64,000 nucleotides of DNA from Marinisporobacter sp. (GCA_025210525.1 JAOARP010000048.1:18541-82540), one strand, 5' to 3'; counted from the first letter of the stretch, positions 36,267-45,090 are shown. Translations and numbers: made by a program. Notes: a model not told the origin generated them from the sequence alone.

Positions 36267-36365
36267 TTATAAATAGTATAATCAATAACTGTAGAAATGT
36301 AGGAAAATTATGTAATCCTTTGAAGAATATAAGACGATTTCCCAGGAAATAATAAAATGAGAAAG

Positions 36366-36392
36366 AAAAGAACCGAAAAGGGTTCTTTTTTG
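36366..36392 (+). terminator. Second terminator in the ftsH-fumarase gap
   Basis: 7-8 bp stem AAGAACC (36368-36374) with GGTTCTT (36381-36387), followed by TTTTTT region. No gene lies between it and the ftsH terminator about 100 bp upstream. Confidence 0.7.
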
Positions 36393-36400
36393 TATATATA

Positions 36401-36428
36401 TTGGAAGTTTGTAAAATTAGTGTATAAT
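36401..36428 (+). promoter_or_regulatory. Sigma-A promoter of the fumarase-malic enzyme operon
   Basis: TTGGAA (36401-36406), 16-bp spacer, TATAAT (36423-36428), 40 bp before the first gene. Confidence 0.65.
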
Positions 36429-36468
36429 GGGTATAAGATGAAAATATAGAAAAGGGAGAAGTGATAAG

Positions 36469-37311
36469 ATGCGGGAAATAGATGTAAAAGACATAGAAAA
36501 CATTGTAAGAGACCTCTGTATAAAAGCAAACCTTTATTTAGGAGAAGATGTGATCAGTGCCTTTGAGGAAGCAGAAAAAAAGGAAGCTTCTCCTGTTGGA
36601 AAAGAAATCATAAAAAATCTAATCAAGAATGCTGAAATTGCTAAAAATGAAGAGATGCCTATTTGTCAGGATACAGGAATGGCTGTATTCTTTGTGGAAG
36701 TAGGACAAGATGTCCAATTAGTTGGAGGAAATATTACAGAGGCTATTAATGAAGGAGTAAGAAGAGGATATAAAGATGGATATTTAAGAAAGTCAGTAGT
36801 AAAAGATCCTTTAATAAGAGAAAATACAAAAGATAATACACCTGCTATTATATATTATGATATTGTACCAGGAGAAAATATAAAAATTACTTTTGCGCCA
36901 AAGGGCTTTGGAAGTGAAAATATGAGCAAAACAAAAATGTTAAAGCCTTCTGATGGGATGAAGGGTGTTATAGATTTTGTTACTGAAACTGTAATGAATG
37001 CAGGACCGAATCCTTGTCCGCCTATCGTTGTGGGTGTTGGGATAGGAGGAACAATGGACAAAGCAGCTGTTCTTGCTAAAAAGGCACTAACTAGATCTAT
37101 TGGATCACATAGTGAAAAGGAACATTTAAGAGAAATAGAAGAAATGTTGATAAGAAAAATAAATAACTTAGGAATTGGACCTCAAGGGTTAGGAGGAAAT
37201 ACTACGGCTTTAGCTGTGCATGTAGAAAGTTTTCCAACCCATATAGCAGGGCTTCCGGTGGCTGTAAATATAAACTGTCATGCAGCAAGACATGAAGAAG
37301 TAATTTTATAG
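36469..37311 (+). CDS. Class I fumarate hydratase (or L-tartrate dehydratase) alpha subunit
   Basis: 280 residues; iron-sulfur hydratase N-terminal half of class I fumarase. Seen: EEMPICQDTGMAVFFVEVG (about 62-80, first cluster Cys), NAGPNPCPPIVVGVGIGGTMDKAA (about 179-202, second Cys) and VNINCHAARHEEVIL at the end (third Cys). Those three cysteines would hold the 4Fe-4S cluster. The beta subunit gene follows after 13 bp and malic enzyme after that, favouring fumarate-malate interconversion over tartrate. GGGAGAAG ribosome binding site. Confidence 0.93.
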   Translation: MREIDVKDIENIVRDLCIKANLYLGEDVISAFEEAEKKEASPVGKEIIKNLIKNAEIAKNEEMPICQDTGMAVFFVEVGQDVQLVGGNITEAINEGVRRGYKDGYLRKSVVKDPLIRENTKDNTPAIIYYDIVPGENIKITFAPKGFGSENMSKTKMLKPSDGMKGVIDFVTETVMNAGPNPCPPIVVGVGIGGTMDKAAVLAKKALTRSIGSHSEKEHLREIEEMLIRKINNLGIGPQGLGGNTTALAVHVESFPTHIAGLPVAVNINCHAARHEEVIL

Positions 37312-37324
37312 GGAGGCGCATACG

Positions 37325-37888
37325 ATGACTATAAAAAGAATATCTACACCATTAACAAAAGAAAAGGTAAAAAATCTTAAAGCAGGAGATTCGGTTTATC
37401 TATCAGGAACTATTTATACAGGAAGAGACGCAGCTCATGCAAGGTTAGTAGATACAGTGAATAGAGGAGAAGAGCTTCCCTTTGATATGAAAGATGCTAT
37501 TATTTACTATGTAGGTCCTTCCCCTGCAAAGCCAGGAAAACCTATTGGTTCTGCTGGACCTACTACGAGCTATCGGATGGATGATTTAACTGTTCCGCTC
37601 CTTGAAAAGGGACTTACTGGAATGATTGGAAAAGGGTTGAGAAATCAAAAGGTAATAGATGGAATGAAAAAGGAGGGGGCAGTATATTTTGCTGCAATTG
37701 GTGGAGCCGCAGCACTTATTGCTAACGCTATTAAAAAAGCTGAAATCATTGCTTATGAAGATTTAGGACCAGAGGCCGTTAGGAAATTAGAAGTAGAAGA
37801 TTTTCCAGCTATTGTAGTTATTGATCAGGAAGGGAATAATCTGTACGAGACAGAAAGAGAAAAATATGCACAATCAGAGGAGGAATAA
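37325..37888 (+). CDS. Class I fumarate hydratase beta subunit
   Basis: 187 residues, the C-terminal half of class I fumarase as a separate chain. Contains SGTIYTGRDAAHARLVD (about 28-44), YYVGPSPAKPGKPIGSAGPTTSYRMD (about 62-87) and MIGKGLRN. Works with the alpha subunit encoded immediately upstream to form the active hydratase. The end of the gene holds the AGAGGAGG ribosome binding site of the malic enzyme gene, indicating tight coupling. Confidence 0.93.
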   Translation: MTIKRISTPLTKEKVKNLKAGDSVYLSGTIYTGRDAAHARLVDTVNRGEELPFDMKDAIIYYVGPSPAKPGKPIGSAGPTTSYRMDDLTVPLLEKGLTGMIGKGLRNQKVIDGMKKEGAVYFAAIGGAAALIANAIKKAEIIAYEDLGPEAVRKLEVEDFPAIVVIDQEGNNLYETEREKYAQSEEE

Positions 37889-37891
37889 TAA

Positions 37892-39067
37892 ATGGCAGAT
37901 TATAATAAGCTAGCACTTAAGATGCACAAAGAAAATAAAGGAAAAATTTCAGTTGAGAGTAAAGTGGCTTTAGAAAATAAGGATGATTTGTCTACAGCCT
38001 ATACACCTGGAGTGGCAGAGCCTTGTCGAGAGATCCATAAAAATAAAGAAGCTGTTTATACATATACTTCAAAAGGAAATATGGTGGCAGTAGTAAGTGA
38101 TGGAACAGCAGTTCTTGGTCTCGGAGATATTGGTGCTCATGCAGCTATTCCTGTTATGGAAGGAAAGGCTGTTCTTTTTAAAAGCTTTGCAGGTGTAGAT
38201 GCGTTTCCTATATGTTTGGATACGAAAGACACGGATGAAATCGTAAAAACTATTAAGCTAATGGCGCCTATGTTTGGTGGAATTAATCTTGAGGATATTG
38301 CAGCTCCTAGATGCTTTGAGATAGAAGAAAAATTGAAAAAGGAATTAGATATTCCTGTTTTTCATGATGATCAACATGGAACGGCTATTGTTGTATTAGC
38401 AGGACTTATTAATGGACTAAAGCTAGCAGAAAAAGAACTTGAAAATATAAAGGTAGTGATCAATGGTGCAGGATCAGCTGGAATCGCTATTACAAAATTA
38501 TTATTAAAAGCAGGCGTTAAGGATATTGTCCTTTGTGATAAAAATGGAGCCATATTTGAAGGGGCAAAGGGCTTGAATATAGCACAGGAGGAAATAGCAA
38601 AAGTAACAAATCATAGGAAAGAGGAAGGAAATCTAGTAGACATTATGAAAAATAAAGATGTCTTTATAGGTGTTTCAGCGCCAAATATTGTAACCAAGGA
38701 AATGATAGCATCAATGAATGAAAAAGCTATTGTATTTGCTATGGCAAATCCTGTTCCTGAAATTATGCCTGAGGATGCACTAGATGCAGGGGCTTTTATT
38801 GTGGGAAGTGGTAGATCGGATTATCCAAATCAAATTAACAATGTATTAGCTTTTCCAGGAATATTTAGAGGGGCGCTAGATGTACGTGCAAAACAGATTA
38901 CAGAAAATATGAAAGTAAGAGCAAGCTTTGCTATTGCAAATGTTTTAAAGAAAGAGGAGTTAAGAGTAGATAAAATTATTCCAAATCCTTTCAATGAAAA
39001 TGTTGCAAAAGCTGTTGCAGAAGCGGTTATAGAAGCGGCTAAGGAAGATGGTGTAGCGAAAATTTAA
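37892..39067 (+). CDS. NAD(P)-dependent malic enzyme
   Basis: 391 residues, the short bacterial form without phosphotransacetylase domain. Oxidative decarboxylation of malate to pyruvate, or the reverse. Seen: STAYTPGVAEPCREIHKN (about 33-50), GDIGAHAAIPVMEGKAVLFKSFAGVDAFPI (about 75-104, catalytic Lys), FHDDQHGTAIV (metal-binding Asp pair, about 149-159) and a Rossmann site KVVINGAGSAGIAITKLL (about 181-198). Directly follows the fumarase genes, forming a fumarate-malate-pyruvate operon closed by a strong terminator. Confidence 0.95.
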   Translation: MADYNKLALKMHKENKGKISVESKVALENKDDLSTAYTPGVAEPCREIHKNKEAVYTYTSKGNMVAVVSDGTAVLGLGDIGAHAAIPVMEGKAVLFKSFAGVDAFPICLDTKDTDEIVKTIKLMAPMFGGINLEDIAAPRCFEIEEKLKKELDIPVFHDDQHGTAIVVLAGLINGLKLAEKELENIKVVINGAGSAGIAITKLLLKAGVKDIVLCDKNGAIFEGAKGLNIAQEEIAKVTNHRKEEGNLVDIMKNKDVFIGVSAPNIVTKEMIASMNEKAIVFAMANPVPEIMPEDALDAGAFIVGSGRSDYPNQINNVLAFPGIFRGALDVRAKQITENMKVRASFAIANVLKKEELRVDKIIPNPFNENVAKAVAEAVIEAAKEDGVAKI

Positions 39068-39076
39068 AGATGTAAT

Positions 39077-39109
39077 AAAAAAGAACCTAATTTTGAGGTT
39101 CTTTTTTTA
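39077..39109 (+). terminator. Terminator of the fumarase-malic enzyme operon
   Basis: 12-bp stem AAAAAAGAACCT (39077-39088) with AGGTTCTTTTTT (39096-39107), 7-base loop. Confidence 0.9.
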
Positions 39110-39170
39110 TGGAAAATTATTTGAATATTTTATACAATAGATATAGACATACCTGAAAGGGGTGAAGTTT

Positions 39171-41336
39171 ATGAGGAGTTTAAAAGTAAAAATACCTATA
39201 CTTATGATTAGTTTAGTTTTATTTGCCACAATAGGAAGTACTTATGTAACCTATAGAATAGCAAGTAAACAAATGAGACAGCATATTATTGATAAAAATA
39301 CGATTATAGCCAATATGATTGCAGACCAAGTCAACCAATATTTGTCTGATGCTAAGAATACGGTAAAATACATGGCTCAAAATACTAATGTAAACGATAT
39401 GGAAAAAATAAAGGAAAACATCAATCGAATTTATAAAAGCTATAGGTGGTTAGATGTTATGTTTTACATGACAGATACTGGGAAAATCACCTATAGCATA
39501 CCTCATAATGATATCATTTATCATAGAGATTATGTAGAAAGAGAATATTATAAGTATCTTTTAGAAAAAAAAGAAAGTTATATTAGTAAGGTTTTTATTA
39601 GTAGCTTATTAAATCAACCTCATATTATAATTGTGTCTCCTATATTAGATGAATATACTAAAGAGATTAAGGGGATTATTGGTGGTGGTGTGCCGCTAAA
39701 GGCAATCAATAAGATTGTAGAAAAAACACAAAATGCATATGATGGAAAAATATATGTAATTGATGAGGATGGTAAAATATTAGTTAATCCAGACCATAAT
39801 GAAATGTTTAAAGAGATGTCATTAAAAAGAAATATAGAAATAGAAAATAGAGTTATGGGATTAGAAGAAATTTCGAAAAAATATTCAAAGGGTGTAGGAC
39901 AATATAGAAATAATGGTCATAAGGTATATGTATCCTTTAGCAAAATCGAAAACTATAAAGGGATGATTATTGTTGAACGAGATGAGGAATATATAGGAAA
40001 AGAAATTAAGAAAATTAGAAAAGAGTTAATGCCATTGCTTATAGGTATCATGATTATCTCCTTTTTATTAAGTATTTCTTTGGCGTATAAGATTACAGAT
40101 CCTATAGAAAAATTAGTCGTTTATACAAGAAATATAAGCAAAGATATTCATAGAGGAATGAAAGGTTTTAAAGTTACAAAAGATAACGAGATTGGTGAAT
40201 TAGAGCGTGCTTTTTGTGGGATGAGTAAAGAGTTAAGTATGAAGATAGAAGACTTAAAAAATTCTCACAAGAGAGAAAAGGATACAAGGAAATATTTAAA
40301 TAATATATTAAGAAGTGCAGGAAGTGGTGTTTTTGTTATCGATGATCAGGACAAAATCGTAATTTTTAATAGGGCAGCTGAAAAGATCACAGGCATTAGC
40401 GGTGAAAATATTGTTGGGAAATGTGTAAATGAATTGATGGACGACTTAAATTTACCTAAAGATATTTTTTATAAAGATCCAACAAAAAACAAATTTATGG
40501 AAGAAGAATACAAAATTAAAAGAAATGATATTGACGTGCCTATTAGTATGATGATTTCGCCAGTATATGATGATATGGATCAATCTATTGGACTTGTTTG
40601 CCTGATGAAGGATTTAACTCAAATTAAGATGCTAGAACAACAAATAAAAAGAGAAGACCGATTAAAAACAATAGGAGCATTGTCTTCATCTATTATACAT
40701 GAAATAGGAAATCCTTTAGCAGGAATGACAAATCTTTTAGAAGTATTAAAAGATCATGTAGAAGATGAGATACTAAGAGAAGAATTAATAGTTGCCATTA
40801 GAGAAGAAGTAGATATGCTGAATAATATTGTAATTAATTTCTTAGAATTTACGCGTATGAATAATAATAAAAAAGTTTCTGTGAATATACTGCATATTAT
40901 AGATAGTACACTGAATATCTTAAAACCAGAGATAAAATATAAAACAATACGTGTGGTAAAAAACTTTCCACGTGAAATTCCTCATATAAAAGTAGATCCA
41001 TCTGCCATGAGGCAGGCATTAGTAAATATATTAAAAAATAGTATTCAAGCAGTAGGACCATGTGGAATTATTGAGATAAAAGTACAAAAGGATAGTGAAA
41101 ATACGTTAGCCCTTTCTATAAAAGATAATGGACAGGGAATGAGTGAGGAAATGATGGATAAAATATTTAATCCTTTCTTTACAACGAAAGAAGATGGAAC
41201 CGGATTAGGTCTTTCTATCGTTCATAAAATTATAACAGATAATGGTGGTAGCATTGCTGTAAAAAGTGAGGTTTCAAAGTATACAGAATTTATATTATCC
41301 TTTAAGGGGGAGACAGATGAAATTATTGATTGTTGA
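39171..41336 (+). CDS. Cache-PAS sensor histidine kinase
   Basis: 721 residues; ATG at 39171 after AAGGGGTG. Membrane spans at about 8-27 and 286-305 enclose a large extracellular dCache-like sensor (DVMFYMTDTGKITYS, VSPILDEYTKEIKGIIGGGVPL, IYVIDEDGKILVNPD). Then HAMP (about 306-360), PAS (about 375-485), phospho-acceptor H510 in IIHEIGNPLAGM, and an HATPase with N box LVNILKNSIQAV, DNGQGMSEEM and GTGLGLSIVHK. Cache kinases of this build often sense small carboxylates or amino acids; the ligand is unknown. The gene overlaps the response regulator start by 20 bp. Confidence 0.92.
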   Translation: MRSLKVKIPILMISLVLFATIGSTYVTYRIASKQMRQHIIDKNTIIANMIADQVNQYLSDAKNTVKYMAQNTNVNDMEKIKENINRIYKSYRWLDVMFYMTDTGKITYSIPHNDIIYHRDYVEREYYKYLLEKKESYISKVFISSLLNQPHIIIVSPILDEYTKEIKGIIGGGVPLKAINKIVEKTQNAYDGKIYVIDEDGKILVNPDHNEMFKEMSLKRNIEIENRVMGLEEISKKYSKGVGQYRNNGHKVYVSFSKIENYKGMIIVERDEEYIGKEIKKIRKELMPLLIGIMIISFLLSISLAYKITDPIEKLVVYTRNISKDIHRGMKGFKVTKDNEIGELERAFCGMSKELSMKIEDLKNSHKREKDTRKYLNNILRSAGSGVFVIDDQDKIVIFNRAAEKITGISGENIVGKCVNELMDDLNLPKDIFYKDPTKNKFMEEEYKIKRNDIDVPISMMISPVYDDMDQSIGLVCLMKDLTQIKMLEQQIKREDRLKTIGALSSSIIHEIGNPLAGMTNLLEVLKDHVEDEILREELIVAIREEVDMLNNIVINFLEFTRMNNNKKVSVNILHIIDSTLNILKPEIKYKTIRVVKNFPREIPHIKVDPSAMRQALVNILKNSIQAVGPCGIIEIKVQKDSENTLALSIKDNGQGMSEEMMDKIFNPFFTTKEDGTGLGLSIVHKIITDNGGSIAVKSEVSKYTEFILSFKGETDEIIDC

Positions 41337-42648
41337 CGATGAAAAGAGTATAAGATTGTCCTTGCGCATAGCTTTAAGCAAATTAGGAATAAAAATCTTA
41401 GTAGCAGCTTCTGGAGAAGAAGGGGTTGGAATTTTTGATAAAGAAAGACCGGATATATGTATTGTGGATATTAATTTACCAGGAATCGGTGGTATTGATG
41501 TTTTAAAGCATATTAGAAAAAAGAATAAAGACAGTATTGTTATCATGATTACTTATATTAGTGAAGTAAGATTAGCTGTTGAAGCAATGAAATTAGGTGC
41601 AAATGATTATTTTACAAAGCCTTTTAATATTGAAGAGATCAAAGAAAGTATTAATGATAATATAAAATATATCAAAAAATCACAAGAAATCTCCTATCAA
41701 GAAAAAAAGGAAATGGCAGAAATTATTGGTAATAGTAAAGCTATACAAAAAATAAAAAGTGTTACCCAAAAAGTAGGGAATATGCCTTATGATACGTTTA
41801 TATTGATTCAAGGAGAAAGTGGAACCGGAAAAGAGATTGTTGCAAAGGCAATTCACTTTAATGGGATTAGAAAGAATAAACCTTATATTGCTTTAAACTG
41901 TGCAGCTATTCCTAAAAATCTGCAAGAAAGTGAATTGTTTGGCTATGAAAAAGGAGCGTTTTCTGATGCGAAACAGCTAAAAAAAGGGCTTATTGAAGAA
42001 GCTAATGAAGGGACTTTGTTTTTAGATGAAATCGGGGATATGGATATACTTCTTCAAGCGAAGCTTTTAAGAGTACTACAGGAAAAGAAATGTAGACGTA
42101 TTGGAGGAATAAAGGAAATCGAATTTAGTGCAAATATTATCGCGGCAACAAATAAAGATTTACTAAAGGAAATAGAAAATGGAAACTTTAGGGAAGACTT
42201 ATATTATCGATTAAATGTAGTTCCTATTTATACAACACCCCTAAGGGAAAGAGAAGAAGACATTGAAACATTGATGGATTATTTTATTCAGCAATATAAT
42301 CATGCGCTAAATAAAAATATAAAGGGAATGACGTATGATGCTTTAGAAATCTGCAAAAACTATGAATGGAAGGGGAATGTGAGAGAATTAAAAAATTTCA
42401 TAGAAAGAGTTATGATTTTCCAAGAGGAAGCGCTGATTGATGTAGAAAATTTACCTGAAAACATTATTAGTTATAATAGTCAACAAAAAGGAAGTCTGAT
42501 GAGTAATAATCTAGAAGATGTTGAGATGCAGACTATCAATAAAGCTTTGAAAGAAAATAATTGGAATATTTCAAAAACAGCCAAAGGATTAGGAATTTCT
42601 CGTATAACATTACGAAGGAAAATTGAAAAATATAGCATACAAAAATAA
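41317..42648 (+). CDS. NtrC-type sigma-54-dependent response regulator
   Basis: 443 residues; ATG at 41317 inside the end of the kinase gene, after AAGGGGGAGA. Receiver domain with phospho-acceptor D51 (CIVDINLPG) and K101. AAA+ domain with Walker A GESGTGKE (about 166-173), LFLDEIGDMD Walker B, and the sigma-54 contact loop reading GAFSDA (213-218) instead of GAFTGA. C-terminal Fis-type helix-turn-helix NISKTAKGLGISRITLRRKIEKY. It should activate the sigma-54 promoter just downstream. Confidence 0.94.
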   Translation: MKLLIVDDEKSIRLSLRIALSKLGIKILVAASGEEGVGIFDKERPDICIVDINLPGIGGIDVLKHIRKKNKDSIVIMITYISEVRLAVEAMKLGANDYFTKPFNIEEIKESINDNIKYIKKSQEISYQEKKEMAEIIGNSKAIQKIKSVTQKVGNMPYDTFILIQGESGTGKEIVAKAIHFNGIRKNKPYIALNCAAIPKNLQESELFGYEKGAFSDAKQLKKGLIEEANEGTLFLDEIGDMDILLQAKLLRVLQEKKCRRIGGIKEIEFSANIIAATNKDLLKEIENGNFREDLYYRLNVVPIYTTPLREREEDIETLMDYFIQQYNHALNKNIKGMTYDALEICKNYEWKGNVRELKNFIERVMIFQEEALIDVENLPENIISYNSQQKGSLMSNNLEDVEMQTINKALKENNWNISKTAKGLGISRITLRRKIEKYSIQK

Positions 42649-42666
42649 AAAAAGTGGAAACATCTG

Positions 42667-42708
42667 AACCACAAGTGGTAAAAAAATTACCACTTGTGGT
42701 TTTATTAG
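42667..42708 (+). terminator. Terminator hairpin of the regulator gene, also a paired palindrome
   Basis: AACCACAAGTGGTAA (42667-42681) pairs perfectly with TTACCACTTGTGGTT (42687-42701), followed by TTATTAG. It is both an intrinsic terminator and a pair of operator-like palindromes. Confidence 0.75.
42668..42700. promoter_or_regulatory. Two tandem 12-bp palindromes, candidate activator-binding sites (UAS)
   Basis: ACCACAAGTGGT (42668-42679) and ACCACTTGTGGT (42689-42700). Each is ACCAC-NN-GTGGT; centres are 21 bp apart, two helical turns. They lie 64 bp upstream of the -24 element of the sigma-54 promoter, a normal enhancer distance for NtrC-type regulators. Confidence 0.6.
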
Positions 42709-42763
42709 TATTATTCTGAAAATTAAAAGATAGTAAAATACACATTTGAAAATTTTGAAAAGT

Positions 42764-42779
42764 TGGAATGGAATTTGCA
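42764..42779 (+). promoter_or_regulatory. Sigma-54 promoter of the exchanger gene
   Basis: TGGAATGGAATTTGCA: GG (42765-42766) and GC (42777-42778) with exactly 10 bp between, and TTGCA at -12, as in the consensus TGGCACN5TTGCW. Three bases after GG differ from CAC. The exchanger starts about 145 bp downstream. Confidence 0.65.
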
Positions 42780-42926
42780 TTTGAATTGTATTGAAGATAC
42801 AAAGTAAAGAACAAAGGTCGGTTAGACCTTGATGGAATTAATTCTGATGAAAATAGGGAGGTGCATAAGGAAAACGATTGCTATAGATTATTAAAGTTAG
42901 AGAAATTATAAAAAGGAGGAAATAAA

Positions 42927-44309
42927 ATGAAATTTGATGTAGCAGGTTGGTTAATGAATCCATTTATACTCATGTTTATATCAGTATTTACTGGAATGCT
43001 ATTTGGAAAAATAAAATTTGGAAAGTTTAACTTTGGTGTATCAGGTACATTGTTTTCTGGACTTTTAATCGGTTGGTGGGTACTAGGATATGCAGGTGAT
43101 TTTGCTGAAGGAGATCAAGGCTTTGGTGCGGCACAGAAATTGATGAAAGCAGGAGTTATTGATAAGAATTTCTTTTTACTATTTCTTATATTGTTTGTTG
43201 CTGCAGTAGGGCTTTTAGCAGCGAAGGATATGGGAACGGTTCTTAGGAAATATGGAGCGAAATTTGTTCTTTTAGGGATTTTGATTACTTTTTTAGGAGC
43301 AGCATCTACTTACGGAATGACTTTACTTAGTACTTCGTTAGGAGTAGAGGCTAACCCATATGAAATATCTGGTGTTTATACAGGAGCATTAACAAGTTCA
43401 CCAGGGCTTGCAGCTGCTATTGAAACAGCAAGAGGTCATGCTACTCATAAAGCTGAGATTTATGAAAATATGAGTGAAACGGATAAATTAAAAGTTTTAC
43501 ATGTATTAGATTCAACGCATCAATTAACAGTAGAGAATACACCAACATTATCAGACGATCAAAAAGCACAATTAATAAAAAATGCTGAAGCAGGTATTGG
43601 TGTAGGTCATGCCATAGGGTATCCATTCGGAGTATTAATTGTTATTATTTGTGTAAACTTCTTCCCTAAAATATTTGGTATGGATGTAGCAAAAGAACAA
43701 GAACAACTAAGAAAAGAAATGGCAGCAGCAAAAGCTACAGAAGGAGGAAAAGAAATCCAAGAAACGAGCTTTGACCTTACTGCATTTGCGATTGCGTGTT
43801 TCTTCGGCTATACCATAGGAAAAATAAAAATACCTCTTCCATACCTAGGAGACTTTAGCTTAGGTTCTACAGGTGGAGTTTTAATAGGCGCATTGATCCT
43901 TGGACATATAGGAAAAATAGGATTCTTAAATTTTAGAATGAATAATAAGATCCTAGGTGTTGTAAGACAATTATCTCTTGCATTTTTCTTGGCTATTGTA
44001 GGACTTAGATATGGATTTAAAGTATTTGATGCTATATTTGGTGGAGGATGGTATTTAGCAGTGGTATCGTTAGTTGTAGGAATTGTTGCTATGACGATAG
44101 GTTTCTTTATAGGAAGATATGTATTAAAAATCAATTGGGTTATGTTATCTGGAGCTATTTGTGGGGGTATGACATCTACTCCAGGTCTTGGTGCAGCGGT
44201 TGATGCTATTGGTAGTGATGATCCTGCTGCAGGGTATGGAGCAACTTATCCTGCTGCGTTATTAGGAATGGTAATTTTCACGATTATATTACACAATTTA
44301 CCGATGTAA
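42927..44309 (+). CDS. AspT/YidE-family carboxylate or amino acid exchanger
   Basis: 460 residues; AAAAAGGAGG before the ATG. About ten membrane spans in two homologous halves. Each half has the family motif, GALTSSPGLAAA (residues 153-164) and GGMTSTPGLGAAVDA (413-427). The halves are linked by a charged segment (about 250-282). The aspartate:alanine exchanger AspT has the same plan but with TrkA-C domains in the middle, absent here. By context (fumarase, malic enzyme, succinate-propionate genes, Cache kinase), a C4-dicarboxylate or dicarboxylic amino acid is a likely substrate, but that is inference. Preceded by a sigma-54 promoter. Confidence 0.82.
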   Translation: MKFDVAGWLMNPFILMFISVFTGMLFGKIKFGKFNFGVSGTLFSGLLIGWWVLGYAGDFAEGDQGFGAAQKLMKAGVIDKNFFLLFLILFVAAVGLLAAKDMGTVLRKYGAKFVLLGILITFLGAASTYGMTLLSTSLGVEANPYEISGVYTGALTSSPGLAAAIETARGHATHKAEIYENMSETDKLKVLHVLDSTHQLTVENTPTLSDDQKAQLIKNAEAGIGVGHAIGYPFGVLIVIICVNFFPKIFGMDVAKEQEQLRKEMAAAKATEGGKEIQETSFDLTAFAIACFFGYTIGKIKIPLPYLGDFSLGSTGGVLIGALILGHIGKIGFLNFRMNNKILGVVRQLSLAFFLAIVGLRYGFKVFDAIFGGGWYLAVVSLVVGIVAMTIGFFIGRYVLKINWVMLSGAICGGMTSTPGLGAAVDAIGSDDPAAGYGATYPAALLGMVIFTIILHNLPM

Positions 44310-44634
44310 AAAGATAATTTGGTTGTAGTCTAAAAATATTTTATGCTATTGATGGAAACAATAAAAAAGCAAATTTTAAAATGCAAGGAAAAATTGTAAA
44401 ATATAGGTATTGTAATGCGGAAATATTCAATCGGTATATCTAAAATTTACTCAATGGACATTTTCTTTCGGCACCTAAATTCTATTTTTCTACATGTAAT
44501 TTCAAAATAATTTACAATTCATAAAAAATTATAGCCTTTACAGATGGGATGATTAAGTATATAATTTTTTATAAAGAAATTTTCAATTGTCGAAAAATAA
44601 AATACACCATGATTTACGTTGGAGGTGCAGTAGA
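44310..44634 (+). other. Gene-free gap between exchanger and DUF3870 gene
   Basis: 325 bp, AT-rich. No strong terminator follows the exchanger gene. A sigma-A promoter is present at 44537-44565. Otherwise nothing that I can support. Confidence 0.5.
44537..44565 (+). promoter_or_regulatory. Sigma-A promoter of the DUF3870 gene
   Basis: TTTACA (44537-44542), 17-bp spacer, perfect TATAAT (44560-44565), 70 bp before the TTG start. Confidence 0.65.
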
Positions 44635-44964
44635 TTGTTACCGAATAAGGTCTTTATAAGTGGATATGCAAAGCTTCCAAAGGGGATTACTGCAACGGAG
44701 CTTTATAGTGTTATATCCGTAGGACTATTGGTAAACAGATACACTGGAGAAATTCTTGATGCAGAAGCTTCCTTGGTAACAACAGTAGCAAAAAATTTCT
44801 TTAAAAATAATCTTATAGGTGAAAACATCAATCATATTAATGAAATCGAAAAAATCTTTAAAGAAAGCTACTTTGGTTCTGCAAGAAAAGCGATTATATC
44901 TGCTTTGAGAACATGTCATGAGAAGTTCAGACAGATTGTTGAAGGTGCTGAAGAAATTGAGTAA
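44635..44964 (+). CDS. DUF3870 domain protein
   Basis: 109 residues from a TTG at 44635, nine bases after GGAGG; a longer frame from 44587 would put the ribosome binding site inside the gene. Conserved start LPNKVFISGYAKLPKGITA, then VISVGLLVNRYTGEILDAEASLVT and AIISALRTCHEKFRQIVEG. I recall this as DUF3870, a small soluble protein family with no known function, found in Clostridia. Its promoter and the structured region behind it place it directly ahead of the CoA-transferase and mutase genes, suggesting a regulatory or accessory role. Confidence 0.75.
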   Translation: MLPNKVFISGYAKLPKGITATELYSVISVGLLVNRYTGEILDAEASLVTTVAKNFFKNNLIGENINHINEIEKIFKESYFGSARKAIISALRTCHEKFRQIVEGAEEIE

Positions 44965-44978
44965 AGCGTAAGCCTATT

Positions 44979-45020
44979 ATCTGTGATGGTAAAATGCCCT
45001 TTTACCAACTTACAGCAGAT
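44979..45020 (+). other. Hairpin upstream of the CoA-transferase gene
   Basis: Perfect 8-bp upper stem TGGTAAAA (44987-44994) with TTTTACCA (45000-45007), 5-base loop, and a partly paired lower stem ATCTGT (44979-44984) with ACAGCAGAT (45012-45020). No T-run follows. Confidence 0.6.
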
Positions 45021-45026
45021 GAATTC

Positions 45027-45090
45027 CGGCTAGATATACGGTACGAGTATAGTGAATATTTGTACCCTATATCTAGTCGTTTTTGTTTTT
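45027..45090 (+). terminator. Long hairpin plus T-run between DUF3870 and CoA-transferase
   Basis: An 18-bp stem with a single C-C mismatch (45027-45044 with 45062-45079), 17-base loop, followed by TTTTTGTTTTT. It may end the DUF3870 transcript or serve as an attenuator for the genes behind it. Confidence 0.8.
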
